A stretch of 5,336 bases of DNA from JAVEVH01 sp034005145 (GCA_034005145.1 JAVEVH010000049.1:1-5336); one strand, 5' to 3'. Shown: positions 1 to 5,120, counted from the first letter of the stretch. Made by a program: numbers and translations. The notes: a model not told the origin generated them from the sequence alone.

Positions 1-2
1 CA

Positions 3-218
3 GAGGTAGTAAAGCTGTTAGATATTCTAGATGGTGATATGAAAATGAGTCTTGGTAGTGAACTGTATTGGAGAACTCAAAGAGAGAACGAGTCTAAGGA
101 TTGGCAATCGTTTAATATATCTAGAATAGAAGCAAAGAAGATTCTAGAGTCTAAAGAAGAAGAGTTGGAGAAGTACAAGGATTTTCAAGGGTATGAGTTG
201 GAAGAACAGGGTCTCTAG
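3..218 (+). CDS. C-terminal fragment of an unrecognised protein
   Basis: An open frame enters from the left edge and ends at TAG (216-218), giving the last 71 residues of a protein whose start lies outside the window. The other two plus frames are closed by stops within the first 40 bases. The fragment is charged: a middle part with LYWRTQRENES and DWQSFNISR, then a Lys/Glu-rich stretch (EAKKILESKEEELEKYK) likely to be helical or coiled coil, then an acidic tail. I do not recognise the family. It converges on the DUF1653 gene, with only 12 bases between the two stops and no clear terminator hairpin. It is the only plus-strand gene on this side and marks the left boundary of the minus-strand array. 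The frame is clear; the function is unknown. Confidence 0.7.
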   Translation, partial: EVVKLLDILDGDMKMSLGSELYWRTQRENESKDWQSFNISRIEAKKILESKEEELEKYKDFQGYELEEQGL

Positions 219-230
219 TTTTACAGATGG

Positions 231-488
231 TTATCTTTCACTAACAAATTCAAATCTGTTTACTTCTGTACCATCTTCTAATTGTTTTGTACCCATAAAA
301 TCATCTAACGATCTTATCCATGCTTTTGTTTCGCTTTCTTCTTTATAATACAGGGGGATATATACAACTGCGTCCTCTTCGGTTTCTGAATCTTTTGCTA
401 ACATAAGGGCTAAGTACATTTCTCCCTTAAAGTGTCTATATACTCCGGGTGTAAACTTCCTATTTTCTAGTGTTTTTTCATTTTCCAT
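231..488 (-). CDS. DUF1653 family protein, copy A
   Basis: An 85-residue protein whose motifs match the DUF1653 family of small bacterial proteins of unknown function: PGVYRHFKG (14-22), AKDSETEED (31-39), VVYIPLYY (41-48), W57-I-R59 and NRFEF (77-81). The length is normal and the fold is probably a compact beta-rich domain. No signal peptide or membrane segment is seen, so it should be cytoplasmic. By eye about 67 of 85 residues are identical to the other DUF1653 protein in this window (3585-3842), with most differences in the first 13 residues, so the two are recent paralogues. The start is the ATG at 486-488: it follows a TATCAT box by 6 nt and matches the start of the paralogue. No Shine-Dalgarno sequence is present. 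Unlike the paralogue, it has no 88-aa partner gene behind it. It is the last gene of the minus-strand series and ends in TAA. Confidence 0.88.
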   Translation of the reverse strand: MENEKTLENRKFTPGVYRHFKGEMYLALMLAKDSETEEDAVVYIPLYYKEESETKAWIRSLDDFMGTKQLEDGTEVNRFEFVSER

Positions 489-494
489 TAGTAG

Positions 495-521
495 ATGATA
501 TGAAATTATTGGTTGATTATA
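495..521 (-). promoter_or_regulatory. -10 boxes upstream of DUF1653 copy A
   Basis: On the minus strand a TATCAT box (495-500) lies 6 nt before the ATG, which would give a leaderless or nearly leaderless mRNA. A perfect TATAAT (516-521) lies further up, inside the stretch TCATATATAATCA (514-526). That stretch recurs before the paralogue (3868-3880) and before the nuclease gene (1174-1186). Which box is used cannot be told from sequence. Confidence 0.5.
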
Positions 522-533
522 TATGAAATCATA

Positions 534-566
534 TTAGTAGGGTATACAAAAGAAATGGGTTTTTAA
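534..566. repeat. Decayed copy (C7) of the 36-nt intergenic element
   Basis: This lies at the expected place, 45 nt upstream of the DUF1653 copy A start. It shares GTATACAAAAGA-type sequence with the intact copies. Aligned codon by codon on the plus strand it reads LVGYTKEMGF then TAA, against MVGDTKEYGT in the intact copies, with no length change. Four of the base changes (in the V, first G, E and second G codons) are synonymous. The start codon is lost (TTA). The conserved ATGGAACTTAAAAA block is poorly kept, so this is the most diverged member. Confidence 0.55.
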
Positions 567-611
567 TAGATAGTGGTGGATGAGCGTTATAAAAATGTAG
601 TTTGTATTTCT

Positions 612-1169
612 CTAATTATCTGCACAGATAGGTCCCCATAGTCCAAGTTTTGATTCTCTTGCGTTATTTTCTGCTATTTTAAATTCATTTTGATACTTAT
701 AAGGTGTGTTATATGTATATTCATGGGCATATCCTTCGAGTATCATAACTTCATTAAACATTCTCCCATCTTCCATATATACATAAGCAAGTATTCGACC
801 ATAGTTATCTACATCACCTTGGGAGTTATCAAATTCCAAAGTAATTTCTTTTCCTTCTAGTAACTCTTTTGCTTTATTAGAAGCTTCTACTCCATAGCAT
901 TGCACCTCTTTTCTGGGATCTACTGTCTCAGGAGTATCTATGCCTATTAATCTGATAGTTCCAAGTTTATCTATTTTAAAGGTGTCTCCATCCACTACTC
1001 TACTTACATAGTATATTTCTCCCTCTTGTGGGTCTTCTATCTCAATCTCTGCCTCTGTAGCTATATTCTCTACTTGTGGCAAATCATTTTCTATTTCTGT
1101 TCTCTCATAGTAGATGAATATGAAGAGGATTATAAAGAGAACGATCCTGTAGATATTTTTATTTTTCAT
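612..1169 (-). CDS. Membrane-anchored thermonuclease (SNase-like) protein
   Basis: A 185-residue protein with an N-terminal hydrophobic segment (about 8-20, after KNKN) that should act as an uncleaved anchor or signal peptide, an acidic linker (about 22-50), and a staphylococcal-nuclease-like OB-fold domain (about 52-180). The family's catalytic positions are all present: D62 in VVDGDTF, R73, D78 and E81 in RLIGIDTPE, and R125 in YGRILAYVY. The C-terminal GLWG typical of the family is at 176-179. Enzymes of this type use calcium to cut DNA and RNA; with an exported domain this one would act at or outside the cell surface, for example in nucleic acid scavenging or defence (inference). The start ATG follows TATAAT by 6 nt without a Shine-Dalgarno sequence. 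It stands alone in its unit, behind element C1 at 1200-1235. Stop is TAG. Confidence 0.92.
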   Translation of the reverse strand: MKNKNIYRIVLFIILFIFIYYERTEIENDLPQVENIATEAEIEIEDPQEGEIYYVSRVVDGDTFKIDKLGTIRLIGIDTPETVDPRKEVQCYGVEASNKAKELLEGKEITLEFDNSQGDVDNYGRILAYVYMEDGRMFNEVMILEGYAHEYTYNTPYKYQNEFKIAENNARESKLGLWGPICADN

Positions 1170-1175
1170 AATCTG

Positions 1176-1181
1176 ATTATA
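1176..1181 (-). promoter_or_regulatory. -10 box (TATAAT) of the nuclease gene
   Basis: A perfect TATAAT on the minus strand ends 6 nt before the ATG at 1167-1169. With the usual 5-8 nt from box to start site, transcription would begin at or next to the start codon. No Shine-Dalgarno sequence fits in the gap. Element C1 ends 18 nt upstream of the box. Confidence 0.65.
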
Positions 1182-1199
1182 TATGATATGGGGGAATGA

Positions 1200-1235
1200 T
1201 TGGTGGGTGATACAAAAGAGTATGGAACTTAAAAA
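1200..1235. repeat. 36-nt intergenic element, copy C1
   Basis: Plus strand: TTGGTGG, a 15-nt middle, then ATGGAACTTAAAAA. It abuts the TAG stop of the Ham1-like gene (1236) with no gap and lies 30 nt before the nuclease start. Plus-strand codons 1200-1232 read (L)VGDTKEYGT then TAA. Here the first codon is TTG, and a TGA lies directly before it in frame. Relative to copy C6 it has one synonymous change in the Gly codon (GGT for GGC). Confidence 0.9.
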
Positions 1236-1790
1236 CTATCCTTTATTATTTGTTTTTAACCATTCCCCTACTTTATTCCATAAATCACTCTGTGGTATTC
1301 TCAGTATACCTTCATTGTCACATTGTGCTGTGGTTTTACCGTCTTCTCTAAAGGAAATAACCTGCTCTACAGGGGTTGCTTTCCCAGATTCTTTCTCAAC
1401 AAAGAAGCCTTTTGTATCAGAAATAAAGGTTTTTGTTTGATCTTTATCTATGTATGTAACACACTCTCTAAGTATTATTTCTTTATTCTCTTTCTCTTTC
1501 ATTAGATTAAGAAAATCTTGGGATGTGAACCACTTATTAACATATGCCATATATGGACCAGGGAAACCATTTAAAGCAGGTATTATCCAGCTTCCATCAC
1601 TAACAAGTAAGGGTTTTTGTACTTTCTCATATGCCTGTTGTGCCTTAATCTTAGATATTTCTACAATATCTTCTGTTTGAGGTTCAATTATCCCATCAAT
1701 CTTTAATCCTTCAACAGTAATACCGAATGGCTCTAGTAGCCTATTTGCTGTTACTATTTTATTTTGATTTGTGGTTATGAACAGAATCAT
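1236..1790 (-). CDS. Ham1/RdgB-like non-canonical purine NTP pyrophosphatase, divergent
   Basis: A 184-residue protein resembling the Ham1/ITPase family, which hydrolyses ITP, XTP and dITP to monophosphates and so cleans the nucleotide pool in the cytoplasm. Visible family features are the N-terminal strand and substrate loop MILFITTNQNKI (1-12), and the core LLVSDGSWIIPALNGFPGPY (61-80), which corresponds to the family's D-x-x-L-x-V-x-A-L-x-G-x-P-G region. The GPYMAYV ending is closer to eukaryotic ITPase (PGPY) than to E. coli RdgB. The usual C-terminal blocks (FGYDP-like and SHR-like) are not recognisable; in their place are ISFREDGKTTAQCDNEG (145-161) and a short helix. It may be a divergent subfamily with altered substrate choice. 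The start is fixed by the N-terminal motif. The gene lies alone between elements C2 and C1; the TAG stop touches C1. Confidence 0.8.
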   Translation of the reverse strand: MILFITTNQNKIVTANRLLEPFGITVEGLKIDGIIEPQTEDIVEISKIKAQQAYEKVQKPLLVSDGSWIIPALNGFPGPYMAYVNKWFTSQDFLNLMKEKENKEIILRECVTYIDKDQTKTFISDTKGFFVEKESGKATPVEQVISFREDGKTTAQCDNEGILRIPQSDLWNKVGEWLKTNNKG

Positions 1791-1801
1791 AATGATAGTT
1801 A

Positions 1802-1817
1802 ATAATAGCTAATTATA
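1802..1817 (-). promoter_or_regulatory. Candidate -10 boxes of the Ham1-like gene
   Basis: Minus strand: a perfect TATAAT at 1812-1817 (21 nt before the ATG) and a weaker TATTAT at 1802-1807 (11 nt before it). This is the one gene in the series without a good box at 6-8 nt, so a short leader of about 5-15 nt is likely. No Shine-Dalgarno sequence is seen. Confidence 0.45.
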
Positions 1818-1840
1818 AGATATTAGCATATAAAGAAGGA

Positions 1841-1876
1841 ATGGTGGGCGATACTAAAGAACATGGAACTTAAAAA
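1841..1876. repeat. 36-nt intergenic element, copy C2
   Basis: Plus strand: ATGGTGG, a 15-nt middle, ATGGAACTTAAAAA. It starts 51 nt before the Ham1-like start and lies 32 nt after the stop of the M16 peptidase gene, the loosest fit in the series. Plus-strand codons read MVGDTKEHGT then TAA. Relative to C6 there are two synonymous changes (Thr and Glu codons) and one Tyr-to-His change. A purine-rich AGAAGGA lies directly before the ATG. Confidence 0.9.
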
Positions 1877-1908
1877 CAATATACTCTTCTATTTAAACAT
1901 AAGGATAC

Positions 1909-3240
1909 TTAAAGATTTATCTTTACATCGTTTTCATTAACATCTCCACACATAGCTAAATACCATTTATCACCTCCAAAATATTTCTGAGCTACAGTTT
2001 TAGTAAGTTCAGGCGTAACATCCAAAACACCCTTAGTGTAATCATAGATATTTGAGAATCCTCCATTTGTCCTCCTTAAATTAGAATATAATTTCACCCA
2101 GCTACTTGAAGATTGAAGCTGCATTCTTAGAGACCTAGTCCTTTTCCTTTGAGCGAAAGCTATTTCTTCTTGAGTAAGTCCATTGTCTGCTACTCTTCTT
2201 ATTTCTCCTGAGATAATATCTAAAACTTCCTGAAGCTTATCCTTTGATGTAGCAGTATTTATTGACCAAGTCCCCGAATCATTATATCTATGCTCCGATG
2301 CGAATAAATCATATACAAGGCCTTTCTCTAACCGAAGTTTTTTAATGAGTGTGGATGATCTGCCACCACCCAATACTTCTGCTATAACCCTTAAGGCTGC
2401 ATCTTCTGAATCAAATTGAGACGAGGTTCTAAAACCAAGTAATAAATTTACCTGTTTACTGTTTGGATATTTTTCAACAATAATTGGTTTTTCTCTATAG
2501 ACTGGTAATTGATTAGTTGTTGTAAATTTCTGTGTCTCCGGAACTAACAAACTTTCTTCTGAGAGCTGTTTTACATCACCAATTTTTACTCCACCACTTG
2601 CTATTAACGCTAATCTCCCTGACACGATATTTTCTTTATAGAAGCGAATGATCTCATTCCTTGTTATACCTTTGATTGATTCCTCTGTTCCAAGATTTGT
2701 TTTTCCCATTTCGGTTTTCTGAAAGAACAGGAGAGGATAAAGATCCCAAAGCATTTTACTAGGATTTGATTTTTTTTCACCTAATTCTTTCAAAATTGCC
2801 CCTCTCTCTGTTTCAAGAGTATCTTGATTAAGAAGTGGTTCTAACAATATCTCATGCAAAGTATCTCTACAAACTCCCAAATCATTTGGATCAGCTACTG
2901 CTACGTTAATATTAAGAACTTCTGGTCCTGTTGATGCGCCAAATACACCCCCATACTGTTCTATTAATGATGCCAATTTGTCTTTTGTTGGAAATTTTGT
3001 GGTTCCTGCAACTAACATGTGTTCAAGAAAATGTGAGATTCCTTCCTGCCCTTGAGGATTAAAGCGAGATCCACTAAAAAAAGATGCCTGTATATGAACT
3101 GGCGATCCAGGTCTTTCTAATACTACCAACTCAGTACCATTGGAAAGTAATTCTTCTTTGCGAAAAGTTCCCAATTCTTCATCTGTTATTGGAGAAACTT
3201 CAGGGATATTATCATTAATTTCAGATTCTATTGGCATCAT
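1909..3240 (-). CDS. M16 family (pitrilysin/MPP-like) zinc peptidase
   Basis: A 443-residue protein with the full two-lobed architecture of M16B peptidases (usual length about 410-440). The N-terminal lobe has the inverted zinc motif H70-F-L-E73-H74 in GISHFLEHMLVAGT, and the third ligand is probably E152 in AILKELGE, close to the usual 76-residue spacing. The C-terminal lobe has GGGRSS (291-296) followed by LRLEKGLVY (302-310), the typical substrate-clamp signature. The catalytic set looks intact, so it should be an active metallopeptidase degrading peptides. There is no signal peptide, so it is cytoplasmic. The first two codons are both ATG; the first (3238-3240) is 8 nt after TATAAT, the second 11 nt, and either may be used. 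It is the longest gene of the series, alone between C3 and C2, and ends in TAA. Confidence 0.93.
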   Translation of the reverse strand: MMPIESEINDNIPEVSPITDEELGTFRKEELLSNGTELVVLERPGSPVHIQASFFSGSRFNPQGQEGISHFLEHMLVAGTTKFPTKDKLASLIEQYGGVFGASTGPEVLNINVAVADPNDLGVCRDTLHEILLEPLLNQDTLETERGAILKELGEKKSNPSKMLWDLYPLLFFQKTEMGKTNLGTEESIKGITRNEIIRFYKENIVSGRLALIASGGVKIGDVKQLSEESLLVPETQKFTTTNQLPVYREKPIIVEKYPNSKQVNLLLGFRTSSQFDSEDAALRVIAEVLGGGRSSTLIKKLRLEKGLVYDLFASEHRYNDSGTWSINTATSKDKLQEVLDIISGEIRRVADNGLTQEEIAFAQRKRTRSLRMQLQSSSSWVKLYSNLRRTNGGFSNIYDYTKGVLDVTPELTKTVAQKYFGGDKWYLAMCGDVNENDVKINL

Positions 3241-3248
3241 TATGGGAA

Positions 3249-3254
3249 ATTATA
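3249..3254 (-). promoter_or_regulatory. Extended -10 box (TGATATAAT) of the peptidase gene
   Basis: The minus strand carries TATAAT preceded by TGA, fitting the extended -10 pattern TGn-TATAAT. It lies 8 nt before the first ATG and 12 nt after element C3, implying a leaderless or almost leaderless mRNA. The same TGATATAAT occurs before the gene starting at 4501. Confidence 0.65.
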
Positions 3255-3266
3255 TCACGAATGAAA

Positions 3267-3302
3267 ATGGTGGGCGATACAAAGGAGTATGGAACTTAAA
3301 AA
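3267..3302. repeat. 36-nt intergenic element, copy C3
   Basis: Plus strand: ATGGTGG, a 15-nt middle, ATGGAACTTAAAAA. It lies 16 nt after the stop of the 88-aa gene and 26 nt before the peptidase start. Plus-strand codons read MVGDTKEYGT then TAA, the same peptide as C6, with one synonymous Lys change (AAG). An in-frame ATG AAA precedes it, so a 12-codon version is possible here. Confidence 0.92.
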
Positions 3303-3318
3303 GGGAATAGTTTTATAT

Positions 3319-3585
3319 CTATTTATCTAAATTAACTAAAAACTTCTCTATTCTCCTTTCATACCAATCTGTATCTTCAAAATACAAATCAAGTAATATC
3401 TTTAAATCCATTAACTCCTTATCTAAGTTTTCATAACCGACCTTATCCTTTGGTGTGTCTGTAGCTTTAAGATAGTTATCTTTTTCTAAACACTCTCTTA
3501 AATGATCAAGTAATGCTAATTTGCAAAAATATTTATCAGACCATTTCCCTTTCTTAAGTATGTTGTACTTTTCTTTGATATCCAT
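3319..3585 (-). CDS. Unrecognised 88-aa protein, coupled to DUF1653 copy B
   Basis: An 88-residue, charged, apparently all-helical protein (Lys/Glu/Asp-rich, with WSDKYF at 15-20, LALLDHLRECLEK at 23-35 and DLYFEDTDWYERR at 66-78). There is no membrane segment or signal peptide. I do not recognise a family. Its ATG (3583-3585) overlaps the TAA of the DUF1653 gene by one base (TAATG), so the two should be cotranscribed and translation is probably coupled; there is no separate -10 box or 36-nt element between them. That makes it the only second gene inside a unit of this series. A partner or regulator of the DUF1653 protein is possible (inference), although DUF1653 copy A has no such partner. 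Stop is TAG. Confidence 0.75.
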   Translation of the reverse strand: MDIKEKYNILKKGKWSDKYFCKLALLDHLRECLEKDNYLKATDTPKDKVGYENLDKELMDLKILLDLYFEDTDWYERRIEKFLVNLDK

Positions 3586-3842
3586 TATCTTTGACTTATA
3601 AATTCAAATCTATTTACTGTTGTACCATCTTCTAACTCTTTTGTACTCATAAAATTATCTAATGATCTTACCCATGCTTTCGTTTCGCTTTCTTCTTTAT
3701 AATACAATGGTATGTATACTACTACATCGTCTTCTGTCTCTGAATCTTTTGCTAACATAAGGGCAAAATACATTCCTCCTTTGAAGTGTCTGTATACTCC
3801 TGGAACAAATTCTCTTTCTTCTGTATTATTCTCTATTTCCAT
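3585..3842 (-). CDS. DUF1653 family protein, copy B
   Basis: An 85-residue paralogue of the protein at 231-488, with the same landmarks: PGVYRHFKG (14-22), AKDSET (31-36), VVYIPLYY (41-48), W57-V-R59 and NRFEF (77-81). Differences are concentrated in residues 3-13. The function of DUF1653 is not established. The start ATG (3840-3842) is 6 nt after TATACT and agrees with the paralogue. Its upstream DNA also matches that of copy A (ATTTCATATATAATCAA), so the duplication covered promoter and gene together. It is the first gene of a two-gene unit, overlapping the 88-aa gene by one base. Element C4 lies 45 nt upstream. Confidence 0.88.
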   Translation of the reverse strand: MEIENNTEEREFVPGVYRHFKGGMYFALMLAKDSETEDDVVVYIPLYYKEESETKAWVRSLDNFMSTKELEDGTTVNRFEFISQR

Positions 3843-3848
3843 GAATAA

Positions 3849-3875
3849 AGTATATAAAGTTACTATTTGATTATA
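3849..3875 (-). promoter_or_regulatory. -10 boxes of the DUF1653 copy B unit
   Basis: On the minus strand TATACT (3849-3854) lies 6 nt before the ATG, matching the leaderless pattern of the window. A perfect TATAAT (3870-3875) lies further upstream within TCATATATAATCA, as before copy A. Confidence 0.5.
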
Positions 3876-3887
3876 TATGAAATTCTA

Positions 3888-3923
3888 ATGGTGGGCGATA
3901 TTAAAGTGCATGGAACTTAAAAA
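3888..3923. repeat. 36-nt intergenic element, copy C4
   Basis: Plus strand: ATGGTGG, a 15-nt middle, ATGGAACTTAAAAA. It overlaps the end of the preceding minus-strand gene: the TTTTTAAG edge of the element supplies that gene's TAA stop (3917-3919) and its last Phe codon. Plus-strand codons read MVGDIKVHGT then TAA, with Thr-to-Ile, Glu-to-Val and Tyr-to-His changes relative to C6. It starts 46 nt before the DUF1653 copy B start. Confidence 0.9.
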
Positions 3924-4501
3924 GACGGTCTCTTTGGAACTTCGTTTTTGATTTTTAACTCTACTTCCTCAATGATATCTGGTCTCCATTTATTAATAGC
4001 AATTAATGCTCTCTCCAAACCATACTTCTCTATCATTTTGAGAGCATCCTCGATAGCTTCTTGCTCTATCGTTGGGAAATACTCTTTTCTGTTCTCAAAG
4101 CTAATATATTTAAATTGACCCTCTTTCTCTAGTTGTAATAAATATTCCTTTACATCCTCTATTCTTATCTCTTCTAATACAGGTTCTTCTCTCTCTGATA
4201 TATACTCTTCTTTCCACATATTGTCATTTTGAAAGAAGTTTTTACCATCTAGAACATATATTGAAGATTGTTTACCTTTATAAAAGAGATCAAAAGCTCC
4301 AGGTCTTTTCTCACAAAAATAAGGAGTATTATCTTTTAATCTCCCCCATTTTGCAATGAATGTATTTCTAACTTGTACTGAGAATATTGCTGCAAATGCT
4401 AGCTCTGTAGTTGCATATACATATGGTTTCCCATGTCCAGATTCTTTAGGTGGGACTTTATTCAAATTTTGTATGTAGGAGCCATGATAGAGGTTTTTCA
4501 T
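3917..4501 (-). CDS. Unrecognised protein with YHGS / YVYAT N-terminus
   Basis: From the ATG at 4499-4501 this is 194 residues. The N-terminal half has LYHGS (4-8), HGKPYVYATT (23-32) and a hydrophobic AFAAIFS stretch (35-41). This layout (a His after Tyr, then a strand with Tyr and Ala-Thr) recalls ADP-ribosyltransferase-like folds, with possible Glu candidates at 104-106, but I cannot confirm that. The C-terminal half is acidic and helical. Cytoplasmic, no membrane segment. An in-frame ATG 84 bases further up (4585) would add 28 residues, but that extension would run through the 36-nt element C5 and the TATAAT box and overlap the upstream gene. The 4501 start is 7 nt after TATAAT, as for its neighbours, so I prefer it. 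The stop lies inside element C4. Confidence 0.75.
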   Translation of the reverse strand: MKNLYHGSYIQNLNKVPPKESGHGKPYVYATTELAFAAIFSVQVRNTFIAKWGRLKDNTPYFCEKRPGAFDLFYKGKQSSIYVLDGKNFFQNDNMWKEEYISEREEPVLEEIRIEDVKEYLLQLEKEGQFKYISFENRKEYFPTIEQEAIEDALKMIEKYGLERALIAINKWRPDIIEEVELKIKNEVPKRPSF

Positions 4502-4508
4502 TAGAGGG

Positions 4509-4514
4509 ATTATA
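4509..4514 (-). promoter_or_regulatory. Extended -10 box (TGATATAAT) of the YHGS gene
   Basis: A minus-strand TATAAT preceded by TGA, 7 nt before the ATG at 4499-4501 and 11 nt after element C5. It has the same sequence and geometry as the peptidase promoter at 3249-3254, which supports the short start over the 4585 start. Confidence 0.65.
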
Positions 4515-4525
4515 TCATAAGGAAA

Positions 4526-4561
4526 ATGGTGGACTACACTTTCTGGCATGGAACTTAAAAA
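4526..4561. repeat. 36-nt intergenic element, copy C5, with replaced middle
   Basis: Plus strand: the outer blocks ATGGTGG and ATGGAACTTAAAAA are kept exactly, but most of the 15-nt middle differs from all other copies. Total length is still 36 nt. Plus-strand codons read MVDYTFWHGT then TAA. It lies 10 nt after the stop of the hydrolase gene and 24 nt before the preferred start at 4501. AAGGA just before the ATG could act as a weak ribosome site. Confidence 0.88.
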
Positions 4562-4571
4562 TAAGATTGAC

Positions 4572-5108
4572 TTAGTACTTTTCATTTAGATATTTCTCTA
4601 TTTCCTCCATCAAATACTTTGTATTCTCATAGCCATGTGTATTATTATTCTCCCCTATTCTTTCATACTTTATAATATCTGCTTTAATACCTTTCTCTTC
4701 CAAAACCTTAGTCAAATCTGCATACCCAATAACAGGATCTTTCTCTTTCTGGATTATTAAAAGTCTCTCATTTGTATATTCTAAAGCTTCTATTGGATTG
4801 AAATTAAGATTTTCTAACCAAAGATATGGATATCCGATAAATATAAATTTCTTAATATTGAGATAATTATTCTTAGAAGATAGATATGATAAATAACAAC
4901 CTGCACTTTTGCATATTGCGATACAATCTTCTTGGATATTTAATACCTTTATTTTTTCTAGCTCTTTATTAAAATCTATCTTTTCCTCTCCTATTTTCCA
5001 GTGACTATAATTAAGTATTGTCTTATCTCCTGAAGGAAATTCCTTAGACAGAGTATAAAGCCACTCTTTGTTAGAGATGTTATTGCCAGGGAAGAAAATA
5101 TATTTCAT
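4572..5108 (-). CDS. Small alpha/beta-hydrolase-like protein
   Basis: A 178-residue protein with the layout of short serine hydrolases of the alpha/beta fold (RBBP9/YdeN-like size). An N-terminal strand and oxyanion loop (YIFFPGNN, 3-10) lead to a nucleophile elbow at C66-K67-S68-A69-G70, a variant of G-x-S-x-G with Cys in the first place. Then come FIFIGYPYLW (88-97), an acid candidate D124 in EKDPVIG, and a His candidate H158 in NNTHGYEN. The full Ser-Asp-His set suggests an active esterase or similar hydrolase; the substrate cannot be told. No signal peptide, so cytoplasmic. The ATG (5106-5108) is 6 nt after TATAAT, without a Shine-Dalgarno sequence. It is the first gene of the minus-strand series, divergent from the methyltransferase-like gene. 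Stop is TAA. Confidence 0.75.
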   Translation of the reverse strand: MKYIFFPGNNISNKEWLYTLSKEFPSGDKTILNYSHWKIGEEKIDFNKELEKIKVLNIQEDCIAICKSAGCYLSYLSSKNNYLNIKKFIFIGYPYLWLENLNFNPIEALEYTNERLLIIQKEKDPVIGYADLTKVLEEKGIKADIIKYERIGENNNTHGYENTKYLMEEIEKYLNEKY

Positions 5109-5114
5109 ATGGTA

Positions 5115-5120
5115 ATTATA
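5115..5120 (-). promoter_or_regulatory. -10 box (TATAAT) of the hydrolase gene
   Basis: A perfect minus-strand TATAAT 6 nt before the ATG, preceded by TTTACTG. Element C6 ends 15 nt upstream of the box. The geometry implies a leaderless mRNA. Confidence 0.65.

Noticed and set aside
572..600. A further remnant of the element (GTGGTGGATGAGCG on the plus strand) just after the nuclease stop
   Set aside because: It matches only the GGTGG part and lacks the ATGGAACTTAA block; the copy at 534-566 is a much better match.
1183..1680. Plus-strand open frames of 60-85 codons at 1183-1440, 1323-1505 and 1450-1680
   Set aside because: They lie opposite the well-supported Ham1-like gene, have no recognisable motifs and overlap each other; they are antisense shadows.
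3267..3302. tRNA 3' end (GTTCCA ... CCACCA on the minus strand), as at many integration sites
   Set aside because: The distance from the T-loop-like GTTC to CCA is four bases too long and the T-stem does not pair.
4502..4585. 28-residue N-terminal extension of the YHGS gene to the ATG at 4585
   Set aside because: It would run through the 36-nt element and the TATAAT box and overlap the upstream gene; the inner ATG has the same promoter spacing as neighbouring genes.
1236..5108. UGA recoding (Gracilibacteria/SR1-type code)
   Set aside because: All genes read full length with no in-frame TGA, so nothing here requires a variant code.
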